40,102 nucleotides of DNA from a virus. The notes beneath the pieces were generated by a model, which searched no databases, was not told the origin of the DNA, and was given only the letters and a program-made list of their open reading frames with translations. The first letter of the stretch is position 1. Each line of letters begins with the position of its first letter. Both the position numbers and the translations under genes were made by a program. This document shows, piece after piece, positions 24,474 through 30,577 of this stretch. The DNA lies in the IMG/VR virus record IMGVR_UViG_3300044726_000141, positions 1 through 40,102 of that record; one strand, 5' to 3'.

Positions 24474-24519
24474 CGCCCGCGCCTAGCAAGCTTGCGACGG
24501 CGGCGGCGGAGAAAAGGAG
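24474..24519 (+). repeat. GC-rich leader hairpin, copy 2
   Basis: A GCAAGCTTGC palindrome (24486-24495) nested in outer GCGCC/GGCGGC arms, ending in the AAAAGGAG ribosome-binding site of the 24526 gene. It is closely similar in sequence and layout to the element before the protease-capsid gene at 6429-6475. Confidence 0.6.
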
Positions 24520-24525
24520 AAGATC

Positions 24526-24768
24526 ATGGCCAATATGGATGAACGGATTTTTAGCAAGGCCGAAGGGGAGTTGTTTCTTTCACGCTACGAGGTCTTTCAA
24601 GCGGCACAGAAGGCCCTAGAGGAGATTGTCGAGTTTTTACGCAAGCAGCACGCCATTGAGGGGACAGGCTGGCAGGTCGGGCAGAATGGATTCTTCAAGA
24701 TGAAGGAAGAAGCGCCGGAGAGTGTATCCAACGGCTCGGCCGGCGGCAAGCAGGCGAAACCACACTAG
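24526..24768 (+). CDS. small hypothetical protein, end of rightward late operon
   Basis: An 80-residue helical protein preceded by AAAAGGAGAAGATC. The first 50 residues (FSKAEGELFLSRYEVFQAAQKALEEIVEFL) look like one long helix. Last gene before the convergent terminator. Function unknown. Confidence 0.6.
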   Translation: MANMDERIFSKAEGELFLSRYEVFQAAQKALEEIVEFLRKQHAIEGTGWQVGQNGFFKMKEEAPESVSNGSAGGKQAKPH

Positions 24769-24807
24769 ACGTTAGCACCTGGCCTCTTCCTTTGGCGGGT
24801 GTCGAAA

Positions 24808-24839
24808 AGAGAGCTACCAACGGGCATTGGTAGCTCTCT
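24808..24839. terminator. convergent terminator
   Basis: A perfect 13-bp stem (AGAGAGCTACCAA with TTGGTAGCTCTCT) and a 6-base loop between the rightward late operon and the leftward early operon. On the minus strand it is followed by TTTTC, so it mainly ends the leftward operon, and probably works in both directions. Confidence 0.8.
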
Positions 24840-24887
24840 CCCCCACTCTTGACCTCTGTGCCACCCCACCCCCAGACACCCACCCCG

Positions 24888-25619
24888 TTACGGCATTAAG
24901 GCGCTGACATAGTGACGGCGGGGGAAGCGGGCGACATTGAGACTGTAGCCGCCATCCACGCGCACGATGATTCGTTGGCGCAAGAGCCATGCACCTGCCT
25001 CCCGATTGCCGCCTCCCCGTTTCGACCCGATAACTCTTATCCTGAGTTGTCCATTTGGATGCACCTTACGCGGATCTATTTCGCCATTGCCATCGTAGAG
25101 CTTCTCCGCCCAGGCTATGCCTTCCAACGCGGCGCGCTCCTCATTGGCATACGGTTCTACAAACGTCGTCAAGGGGCTAAGACGCTCGGCAGGGACGGCA
25201 GGGGGTGCGTGGGGGGTCTGTACCGTCTCGGCCTCAATGGTGCGGTTACGCTCGACTTCCATGCGCCAGCGCAGGGCCATCGTGCCGAGGGCCAGGTACG
25301 CGGCGACGCGCCTCCTTTCGGTTTGCTCTCTTTGCCATGAATTTACAATGCTGGTGAGCGTCCCCGTCGTGACGACACTAAACACAAAGCTGCTGACGCC
25401 AAAGTACGCCGCGCCGACGACGATGGCGGTGCGGGCCTGCGTGCCGTCTACGAGCATGGCGACGATGATGATGGTGGTAATGAGGATATTGGCGGCCAGG
25501 GCGAAGGTGCCGAGCGTGGCATCTGAGACAATGGCCTGTTGGGGCGTATCAATGGGCGTGGGTGGCGGCGGGTATTCTTCGTAGGTTGCGCCGTACTCTT
25601 GACGCGGTACAATACTCAT
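24888..25619 (-). CDS. two-transmembrane-segment membrane protein of the leftward operon
   Basis: A 243-residue protein with a strong AGGAGGT site. Residues 35-60 (LGTFALAANILITTIIIVAML) and 66-95 (AIVVGAAYFGVSSFVFSVV) are membrane segments, followed by a basic stretch and a cytoplasmic domain ending in a winged-helix-like part (REAGAWLLRQRIIVRVDGG). Membrane-anchored DNA-binding proteins of unknown function occur in phages. Last gene of the leftward operon before the terminator; could be lysogenic. Confidence 0.6.
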   Translation of the reverse strand: MSIVPRQEYGATYEEYPPPPTPIDTPQQAIVSDATLGTFALAANILITTIIIVAMLVDGTQARTAIVVGAAYFGVSSFVFSVVTTGTLTSIVNSWQREQTERRRVAAYLALGTMALRWRMEVERNRTIEAETVQTPHAPPAVPAERLSPLTTFVEPYANEERAALEGIAWAEKLYDGNGEIDPRKVHPNGQLRIRVIGSKRGGGNREAGAWLLRQRIIVRVDGGYSLNVARFPRRHYVSALMP

Positions 25620-25630
25620 TAGTCTTTGAC

Positions 25631-25688
25631 CTCCTGTAAAGGTCAGGGATTAGCCGCCGTTAGCATCTTGGGGGAGACTAACGGCGGC
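25631..25688 (-). promoter_or_regulatory. leader hairpins before the 25619 gene
   Basis: GCCGCCGTTAG (25653-25663) pairs perfectly with CTAACGGCGGC (25678-25688). Nearer the gene, a smaller TGACC/GGTCA stem contains part of the AGGAGG ribosome-binding site. On the plus strand the large hairpin is followed by TTTTG, on the minus strand by none, so its orientation of action is unclear. Confidence 0.5.
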
Positions 25689-25695
25689 GCTTTTG

Positions 25696-25926
25696 TTAAT
25701 CTTCGGGCTTTTCGCCTTCAAAGGGTATGCCGTGCTTCCACCGCGTTAGCTCGGCCTCTAACTCAGCAATGCGCCGCTTGTCCTGCTGGCGTGCGGCTTC
25801 GTATTCATCGCGCATGTGACCAAGTATGCGCTTGGCAGTAAACAGCGTCATGGTTCCGTAGTCGTTTAGTTCTTTCAATGCGCGTGCGTCTACCCTCAAG
25901 TCACTCCACAACGGTTCGTCGCTCAT
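25696..25926 (-). CDS. small coiled-coil-like protein downstream of ERF
   Basis: A 76-residue protein with an ATG/TGA overlap on the ERF gene. The C-terminal half (AARQQDKRRIAELEAELTRW) is a predicted coiled coil. It could partner the ERF annealing protein; there is no direct evidence. Confidence 0.6.
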   Translation of the reverse strand: MSDEPLWSDLRVDARALKELNDYGTMTLFTAKRILGHMRDEYEAARQQDKRRIAELEAELTRWKHGIPFEGEKPED

Positions 25927-26603
25927 GCTGCAACTTTATGGCCGTTGCCATTGACTGGCTTGCGCTTGGCCTCCAGGTCGCTAATCAGGGCGACAGCTTC
26001 TTTCGGCGTAAGGTCTTTGGTGCTGGTCTTGCCGTTGCTAATCTCACGTACCATCTTCGGCCCTTCGATTGACCATGCCTCGGCATAAATTTCTTTGCCA
26101 AGAATGTGAATGCGTGACAGTTGCGCCGCGCTCAAGGTGTCGGGTTTCTTGGCGTGGGCGGCGGGTGTGTCCCACATGGTCTCATCTGTTTTGCTGGCCG
26201 CAGGTTTCTTGTCCCCGTACTGACCTGCTACGCCGTCATCGTCGCCACCGACCAGGCCGAGCGCAGACACCAGCGCATACCGACGCGCGTAAGTTATAGT
26301 GCTGCCGACCGTCTGCGGCTTGAGGTCGGCGGGCTGCATGGTCAGCGGGGCAAAGTCGATTGATGCGCCGGAACTGTGCAGGAGCGACGTAGAGACACCG
26401 ACGCCGAACTCGTTGCTGGTGGTTTCCTGCATCACGACCAGGTTATGATTGAGCAGGACGCCAGTGATTGACATCAGCACATTGGCGAGGGTGGGATAGG
26501 TATTGCGGTTGGCAGTACCGTCTTTCTCTAAGAGTGTTTTAATTTCCTTGCGAGCGGCGACGTAGGCAGCGGCCACGTCTGTGGGATTACCGGTTATGTT
26601 CAT
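25923..26603 (-). CDS. erf: ERF-family single-strand annealing recombinase
   Basis: About 226 residues. Family signature: YPTLANVLMSITGVLLNHNL, VVMQET, HSSGASIDF and above all GSTITYARRYALVSALGLVG with a following acidic GDDDG. ERF proteins anneal single strands in phage recombination and genome circularisation. The start is taken at 26603 (ATG, GGGG 9 bases upstream); an ATG at 26612 overlaps the previous gene's stop. Residues after 150 are charged with AAKKP repeats, a usual ERF tail. The genes around it lie in an early leftward operon from the promoter at 27205-27233. Confidence 0.88.
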   Translation of the reverse strand: MNITGNPTDVAAAYVAARKEIKTLLEKDGTANRNTYPTLANVLMSITGVLLNHNLVVMQETTSNEFGVGVSTSLLHSSGASIDFAPLTMQPADLKPQTVGSTITYARRYALVSALGLVGGDDDGVAGQYGDKKPAASKTDETMWDTPAAHAKKPDTLSAAQLSRIHILGKEIYAEAWSIEGPKMVREISNGKTSTKDLTPKEAVALISDLEAKRKPVNGNGHKVAA

Positions 26604-26605
26604 CG

Positions 26606-26905
26606 TTAACATCCCCTTCGGATAAATTCTTCATCGTCCATCGCATCCTGCAACTCTTGCAGCTCGGCAGCGTAATCAATCAGCAGTTGCAAGGGCGGCA
26701 GCGTCATCACGACAATCGCCGCTTCGTCCCAGCCGGCTTCCTCATCCTGATTGCGGCAGGCTGACCGTGATACGCCTTTCTCAAACAAAGCCCTACCCCA
26801 ACCGATGTCGGTCAGGATGATTGCTTCGATGGGCGGGCAGGCGACTCGCATAGTTAGCTCTCCGCCTACGATTTTACCAGAACACCAAATTAGTGTGCTT
26901 GCCAT
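26606..26905 (-). CDS. hypothetical protein upstream of ERF
   Basis: A 99-residue acidic protein in the leftward operon. The N-terminus (STLIWCSGKIVGGELTMRV) looks like a strand-rich start, and the C-terminus is Asp/Glu-rich. No family recognised. Separated by 3 bases from the next gene upstream and next to ERF; could be an ERF partner or anti-host factor, which is guesswork. Confidence 0.6.
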   Translation of the reverse strand: MASTLIWCSGKIVGGELTMRVACPPIEAIILTDIGWGRALFEKGVSRSACRNQDEEAGWDEAAIVVMTLPPLQLLIDYAAELQELQDAMDDEEFIRRGC

Positions 26906-26908
26906 GAC

Positions 26909-27112
26909 TTACGCTCCCTTCGCCGTGACGTAGGCCAGCGTGTAATCGCCTTTGAGATACGAGCCGTGGATGCTGTTGGCATCGGCGTAAGCGTAGGCGT
27001 CGGACTGGCAGCGATTGCCGTGTTCGGCGTCCCAGCGGCCCATCTCTTTGGCCTCGTCGGACGTGGCGAGGAGGGTTTTTACTTCGGTGAGATTCGGGTG
27101 TACAATTTCCAT
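26909..27112 (-). CDS. first gene of the leftward operon, small protein
   Basis: A 67-residue protein with AAAGG 9 bases before its ATG. It contains NRCQSDAYAYADANS and a probable beta-hairpin at the end. Directly downstream of the strong minus-strand promoter at 27205-27233. No family recognised; early anti-host or regulatory small protein is possible. Confidence 0.55.
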   Translation of the reverse strand: MEIVHPNLTEVKTLLATSDEAKEMGRWDAEHGNRCQSDAYAYADANSIHGSYLKGDYTLAYVTAKGA

Positions 27113-27204
27113 GTTATGAACCTTTCTTGATAGAGACGGGTGACTGACCGTGAGCGGGACTCTTCGTAGGAGTTGCCGCTCTTTTTGTTTTCTTACTTGA
27201 TTGT

Positions 27205-27233
27205 ATTCTAATGTATTTGACTATCAATGTCAA
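27205..27233 (-). promoter_or_regulatory. leftward early promoter
   Basis: On the minus strand TTGACA (27233-27228), 17 bases, TAGAAT (27210-27205). Near-consensus sigma70 site driving the ERF operon. It overlaps the palindrome at 27211-27239. Confidence 0.8.
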
Positions 27234-27239
27234 ATACAT
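27211..27239. promoter_or_regulatory. palindromic operator-like element
   Basis: ATGTATTTGAC and GTCAAATACAT, 11-bp perfect arms with a 7-base centre, covering the -35 of both divergent promoters. A dimeric repressor bound here would shut both directions. Candidate binder unknown. Confidence 0.75.
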
Positions 27240-27244
27240 ATAAT
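27217..27244 (+). promoter_or_regulatory. rightward promoter 1
   Basis: TTGACT (27217-27222), 16 bases, TATAAT (27239-27244). Back to back with, and sharing bases with, the leftward promoter. Drives the excisionase-like gene. Confidence 0.75.
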
Positions 27245-27252
27245 GCCATTTG

Positions 27253-27280
27253 TTGATTGTACTTGATTGTATGCTATACT
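27253..27280 (+). promoter_or_regulatory. rightward promoter 2
   Basis: TTGATT (27253-27258), 16 bases, TATACT (27275-27280), 38 bases before the excisionase-like start. A second, weaker-looking start for the same gene. Confidence 0.55.
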
Positions 27281-27317
27281 AATCTCGTATCAATTAATAG
27301 AGAAAGGAAGTTGTAGA

Positions 27318-27518
27318 ATGGCTCAAGAGTTTATGACAGTGGAAGAAGTAGCGGAATATCTGCGACTGAACATGCAGACAGTTAGCAGGATGGCGCAGCG
27401 TGGGGAGTTACCGGCGGTGAAAGTAGGCCGCCACTATCGATTTCGCAAGGATGTACTTGACCGTTTCTTGGACGCCCAAGCTGCAAAAACATTAACCGTT
27501 GCCGGAGTAATGACCTAG
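27318..27518 (+). CDS. excisionase-like helix-turn-helix protein (MerR/HTH_17 type)
   Basis: A 66-residue protein from ATG 27318 (GAAAGGAAG upstream; an upstream frame to 27267 lacks a ribosome-binding site). FMTVEEVAEYLRLNMQTVSRMAQRG followed by GELPAVKVGRHYRFRKDVLDRFL is the classical HTH_17 excisionase or DNA-binding domain (shown here in two parts). It lies between the divergent promoters and attP, opposite to the integrase; probably directs excision and may regulate the promoters. Confidence 0.8.
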   Translation: MAQEFMTVEEVAEYLRLNMQTVSRMAQRGELPAVKVGRHYRFRKDVLDRFLDAQAAKTLTVAGVMT

Positions 27519-27655
27519 AAGATAGCGACGACACGGCCACCGGTGACGGGTAAGCAAAACGCCCCGACCCGTGTGAGCCGAAGCGTTTCACCTGTTATTG
27601 TATCGCCGCCGGAAGTTTGGCGACAGAGGGCGACGATACACGTACTTTAACAACA

Positions 27656-27706
27656 GAGCGGGCGACGGGATTCGAACCCGTGATGATAGCTTGGGAAGCT
27701 ATCGTG
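27656..27706 (-). other. attP: attP core: 3' half of tRNA-Gly(CCC)
   Basis: On the minus strand the sequence contains an anticodon stem-loop ATAGC TTCCCAA GCTAT (anticodon CCC), a T arm with GGGTTCGAATCCC, and the 3' acceptor strand CGCCCGC. There is no 5' acceptor strand or D arm, so this is not a complete tRNA gene. It adjoins the integrase stop codon (27707). Identity to the 3' end of a host tRNA gene is the usual phage attP, so that integration restores the host tRNA. Confidence 0.87.
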
Positions 27707-28693
27707 TTACCGCGACAAGAGCCTCACGGGGGAAACGATGTCCGCTCGGATGTCGTCAATCTCGTAGAGCGTGTACTCCGCTGTCTGACTGTACTCCGAG
27801 TGTCCCAACTGGCGACGGCGTAAGTCGGCTGAATCAGCACCACCCTTCTGCCTTGCCCAATAGGTTGTAAACGCCCTGCGCAGGTCGTGACAGGCCTGGA
27901 TTTGCCCCTCAAGCCCTGCCCTCTTAATCAGCTTTTTGACAATGCCATAGAGGGTGTACGTTGCCACAGGCACACCTCGGTAGGAAACAAAGAGCGGGCC
28001 TTTGCTAGTCCCCTGTGCGGTGATGTGGTCGGCAATCAACTTGCCGGTCGCCACATCAAAGGCAGACTCACGATAGCCATCTAAGCACGCTTTGGTGCGC
28101 TTGCCCCACACATCAGCGTGTCCGCTCCCATCCTCGGCAAAGTATATATCCTCAACTTTCAAGGTAGTGACCTCAGCACGACGTAAGCCCATGCCGATAA
28201 AGACGGCGACGATGGCCCTGTCACGCACGCGGCGCGGGGAGTTGTCGCACTCGGCTAAGAGGCGGAGCAATTCGCTTTCATTGGCAGCACGGCGTTTCTT
28301 TTTGCCCCCCTGAGCGGCGGGAACCCAACTGCTGTAATCGTTGCGGATATAGCCATTCTCGGACGCCCAGCGCAACACCTCGCGCAAAGACTGGAGGATG
28401 CCCGCTCGATACGTGTAGGAGAGGGGATTACCGGAATTTGCTGACGGCCTTTTACGAAGATAGCGCTCGAATCCTTCAAGGTCTTTGGCCTTTAGTTGCC
28501 ACTCTTGCGCGGGGCCGACCCCTTGCCACCATTCGATGACGATGCGCAGGCGGCACTCATAGGCGCTGTGCGTTTCTGATTCCACCTTGTCACGACGGTC
28601 ATCTAGGTACTGGTCAATTAGCCAGTCTAGGTCGTGGCCGTGAATGGATGGCACAGCGGGCAAGCGGGTAATACGGTCAGGTTCAGCGGGCAT
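27707..28693 (-). CDS. int: tyrosine-type phage integrase
   Basis: A 328-residue protein. N-terminal SAM-like core-binding domain (residues 20-130); catalytic domain with Arg in GMGLRRAEV, HDLRR for the His-x-x-Arg box, QLGHS, and a Tyr near the C-terminus in the TAEYTLYE segment. ATG at 28693 has GGAGG 9 bases upstream. Its stop codon touches the attP tRNA fragment, so integration would occur just downstream of the coding sequence. It inserts the phage at a tRNA-Gly. Confidence 0.95.
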   Translation of the reverse strand: MPAEPDRITRLPAVPSIHGHDLDWLIDQYLDDRRDKVESETHSAYECRLRIVIEWWQGVGPAQEWQLKAKDLEGFERYLRKRPSANSGNPLSYTYRAGILQSLREVLRWASENGYIRNDYSSWVPAAQGGKKKRRAANESELLRLLAECDNSPRRVRDRAIVAVFIGMGLRRAEVTTLKVEDIYFAEDGSGHADVWGKRTKACLDGYRESAFDVATGKLIADHITAQGTSKGPLFVSYRGVPVATYTLYGIVKKLIKRAGLEGQIQACHDLRRAFTTYWARQKGGADSADLRRRQLGHSEYSQTAEYTLYEIDDIRADIVSPVRLLSR

Positions 28694-28705
28694 AGAAGCA
28701 TCCTC

Positions 28706-28768
28706 CGTTGGGGCAGTCCGTTGTTGGCGGACATCGTGAGAGTGTTACCCGCGAGGGTGCGGGTAGCA
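28706..28768. repeat. hairpins in the integrase/replication divergent gap
   Basis: In the 198-base gap upstream of integrase, GTCCG/CGGAC (28706-28724 region) and GTTACCCGC/GCGGGTAGC (about 28744-28767) form short stems. No convincing sigma70 site is visible for the rightward replication operon, whose promoter must be in this gap or within 28770-28890. Nothing else was recognised here. Confidence 0.45.
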
Positions 28769-28891
28769 ATGTAGACGTAAAAGGCACTTGGAAAGAACTT
28801 AGCAAATGGTGGCCTGGCATGGGCCTGTATATCGATCTTTTGTCGCTGCTTTGCAGGTCTTTTGTCGAAAAGGGGTACAGACACGAACGAA

Positions 28892-29167
28892 ATGAACCAA
28901 ACGAATACCAACGGGGCAACGAAGCCATCCGAATCATACAGCCGCCGCGAGGTGGGAAAAGTGGCATGGAGGAACGTGATAAACGAACTGTTGGACTCAG
29001 AGAAGGAAGATTTATGCGACCTAAAAATGCTTAGGCGCAAACTGACTGACGCCGAAAGCCTGAAGCTAGTAGCGGCATTGCTTGAGCGCAAGACAGAGCG
29101 CGTCATTGAGTTGACCTTGCTGCTCAGATACAAGGAAAAGCATCAGGACATCGGCGAGGATAAGTGA
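28892..29167 (+). CDS. first protein of the replication operon, helical
   Basis: About 91 residues from the ATG at 28892; a TTG at 28862 is an alternative and no strong ribosome-binding site helps to choose. The C-terminal 60 residues are strongly helical (KEDLCDLKMLRRKLTDAES). It ends with GATAAGTGA, overlapping the next gene's GTG. No family. Confidence 0.5.
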   Translation: MNQTNTNGATKPSESYSRREVGKVAWRNVINELLDSEKEDLCDLKMLRRKLTDAESLKLVAALLERKTERVIELTLLLRYKEKHQDIGEDK

Positions 29168-29265
29168 CGACCTCACCCGGCGAGTGGTGGGTAAGCCTAT
29201 CACTCGTTAGCTGGCTGGCGCTGCTGATTTGGCTGACGGCTTTGTGGGTACGACAGAACTGGTGA
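29164..29265 (+). CDS. 33-residue single-pass membrane protein
   Basis: Starts with GTG overlapping the previous stop (GTGA). A short N-terminal segment, then LSLVSWLALLIWLTALWV as a membrane helix, with a terminal RQNW. Too small for usual ORF lists. The tight overlap supports translation; function unknown. Confidence 0.5.
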   Translation: MTTSPGEWWVSLSLVSWLALLIWLTALWVRQNW

Positions 29266-29282
29266 CTAGAAAGGGGATGAGG

Positions 29283-29399
29283 ATGATGATTACGCCGCAA
29301 TATGGACTACTCATGCGCCGCCTGTTGGGGTATCTCCTCATCATCGGAGCAGTCGGATTGGCGTTTTGGCTAACGGCGCTACTGAGAGAAGTGTATTGA
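29283..29399 (+). CDS. 38-residue single-pass membrane protein
   Basis: From ATG 29283 with GGGGATGAGG before it. Central LGYLLIIGAVGLAFWLTALL membrane helix between basic and acidic ends. Follows the 33-residue membrane protein; the two may act as a pair. Function unknown. Confidence 0.5.
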   Translation: MMITPQYGLLMRRLLGYLLIIGAVGLAFWLTALLREVY

Positions 29400-29409
29400 G
29401 GACGATGAG

Positions 29410-30150
29410 ATGAGTATCAAATTGATGGGCCAGGTATGGGAGTGTCAATTCACCAAAGCCGAGCAATCGGTGATGTTGGCGATGGCTGACCATGCCCAAG
29501 ACGACGGCTCCAAATGCTTCCCGTCTGTGGATCGCATAGCCTGGAAAACTGACTATTCTGCGCGCCAAGTGCAGCGCACGATTAAGGAGTTATGCGGGCG
29601 TGGCATCTTAGTCGCTGTCCATAAGGCCGGTCGTGCCCGCGCGGTTGAGTACCGGATCGACCTTAAGCAGGCCGAACCTAAGCCGGAGTTTCAATCCAGA
29701 AAGGGTGACATGGTGTCACCTTATCAGCCAAAGGGTGACATGGTGTCACCCCATAAGACGAAATACGACACCATGTCACCCATAGATGAGCGCGAAAGGG
29801 TGACATTTGATGGCCTAAAGGGTGACATAGCTATGTCACCCGAATCATTAACCAATAAAGGGATAAATGGTAATGGTATTGATTCTTTAGTTTTGGAATC
29901 CGATATTTGGGAAAAGTGCAAAAACGAGCTACTGCCGTCCTTGCCCGGTGTCGCCAAGACATTCCTAGATGGCAGCGTCCTCGTTGCCGACAGTGACCTT
30001 GAATACCGCGTTGTCATCACAGAGCACAACGCACGCGGCCTCGGTTGGCTCCAGGTGCAGGCAGGGCCAGCCATCAAGCGTAAGTTGACCAGCCTGCTAA
30101 AGAAGCCGGTTAGCGTTGAAATTGTGTGCTTAGAAAAGGAGTTAGCATGA
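29410..30150 (+). CDS. replication initiator-like protein with winged helix (HTH_36)
   Basis: A 246-residue protein. Residues 15-75 are a winged helix of the HTH_36/phage replication O-like type (FTKAEQSVMLAMADHA, CFPSVDRIAWKTDYSARQVQ, LCGRGILV). Residues 95-145 encode the repeats KGDMVSP, KGDMVSP, DTMSP, KGDIAMSP, which are the amino-acid shadows of DNA iterons. The C-terminal 90 residues form a separate small domain. By analogy with lambda O, it binds the iterons inside its own gene and loads a helicase. Confidence 0.75.
   Translation: MSIKLMGQVWECQFTKAEQSVMLAMADHAQDDGSKCFPSVDRIAWKTDYSARQVQRTIKELCGRGILVAVHKAGRARAVEYRIDLKQAEPKPEFQSRKGDMVSPYQPKGDMVSPHKTKYDTMSPIDERERVTFDGLKGDIAMSPESLTNKGINGNGIDSLVLESDIWEKCKNELLPSLPGVAKTFLDGSVLVADSDLEYRVVITEHNARGLGWLQVQAGPAIKRKLTSLLKKPVSVEIVCLEKELA
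29703..29841 (+). repeat. origin-like iterons in the initiator gene
   Basis: Copies of GGGTGACATGGTGTCACC at 29703-29720 and 29733-29751, an inverted copy GACACCATGTCACCC at 29767-29781, a half copy at 29798-29806 and a perfect palindrome 29820-29841 (GGGTGACAT-AGCT and its complement). They are nearly identical in DNA, which is not needed for the protein. Strong sign of a replication origin inside the gene. Confidence 0.8.
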
Positions 30151-30374
30151 TGGCTAAGTTTCAGAAGTTACGTTCGGCGTTGGGCAAGTCTAATTTCAGG
30201 TGGCTGTTAAGTGTGGATGAGGAAGTGGCGATTGCTCTAGAGGAGGAGATTGCCGCCGGCAGTGACCCGGAGGAAGCGGCGCGTTGTGTGGCGAATGAAC
30301 TAGGCGAAACGCGTAGAGGGGAGATTAACCGTATCGCCAGCGCCGCGCGTTATCTGCAAGGGCGGGGGAAGTGA
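30147..30374 (+). CDS. small helical protein of the replication operon
   Basis: A 75-residue protein from ATG 30147 (ATGA overlap, AAAAGGAG upstream; an earlier TTG start lacks a site). Two amphipathic helices (DEEVAIALEEEIAAG, GETRRGEINRIAS). Between the initiator and the HNH protein. Function unknown. Confidence 0.6.
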   Translation: MMAKFQKLRSALGKSNFRWLLSVDEEVAIALEEEIAAGSDPEEAARCVANELGETRRGEINRIASAARYLQGRGK

Positions 30375-30577
30375 GAACGCTGCGGAGCAAGAAGCAGCGG
30401 GCGCTTCTTTATTACAGTCAGGAGGGCAAGTGCGCTATTTGTGGATGCGAATTGCCGGACGACTGGCACGCCGATCATGTGACGCCTTTTGTCGTCAGCC
30501 AATGGACAAATGTCTTTGAGATGCAGGCATTGTGTCCCAAATGTAACTTGAGTAAAGGAGCCAAGACGAATGTTTAA
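30371..30577 (+). CDS. small HNH nuclease-like protein
   Basis: A 68-residue protein with GTG start (GTGA overlap). It has the compact zinc-bound HNH motif: CAICGCELPDDWHADHV with HADH, then NVFEMQALCPKCNLSKGAK with the conserved Asn/His-type end and second CxxC. This is the size of the free HNH of phage and helicase-linked operons. Its last 8 bases overlap the helicase start, so the two are co-translated; in other genomes these two domains are often in one protein. Confidence 0.8.
   Translation: MRTLRSKKQRALLYYSQEGKCAICGCELPDDWHADHVTPFVVSQWTNVFEMQALCPKCNLSKGAKTNV

Larger units (their letters stand above)
27194..27272 (+). repeat. TTGATTGTA direct repeats around the switch
   Basis: Three copies of TTGATTGTA at 27197-27205, 27253-27261 and 27263-27271; the first and last are extended to the 13-bp TACTTGATTGTAT (27194-27206 and 27260-27272). 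They flank the palindrome and could bind the excisionase-like protein or a repressor. Confidence 0.65.

Noticed and set aside
27656-27711. Complete tRNA gene
   Set aside because: Only anticodon arm, T arm and 3' acceptor strand are present; the 5' part is integrase coding sequence.
29703-29841. CRISPR-like repeats
   Set aside because: Repeats are short, palindromic, irregularly spaced, inverted in part, and lie in a replication initiator gene; iterons explain them better. No CRISPR array or cas gene was seen elsewhere.
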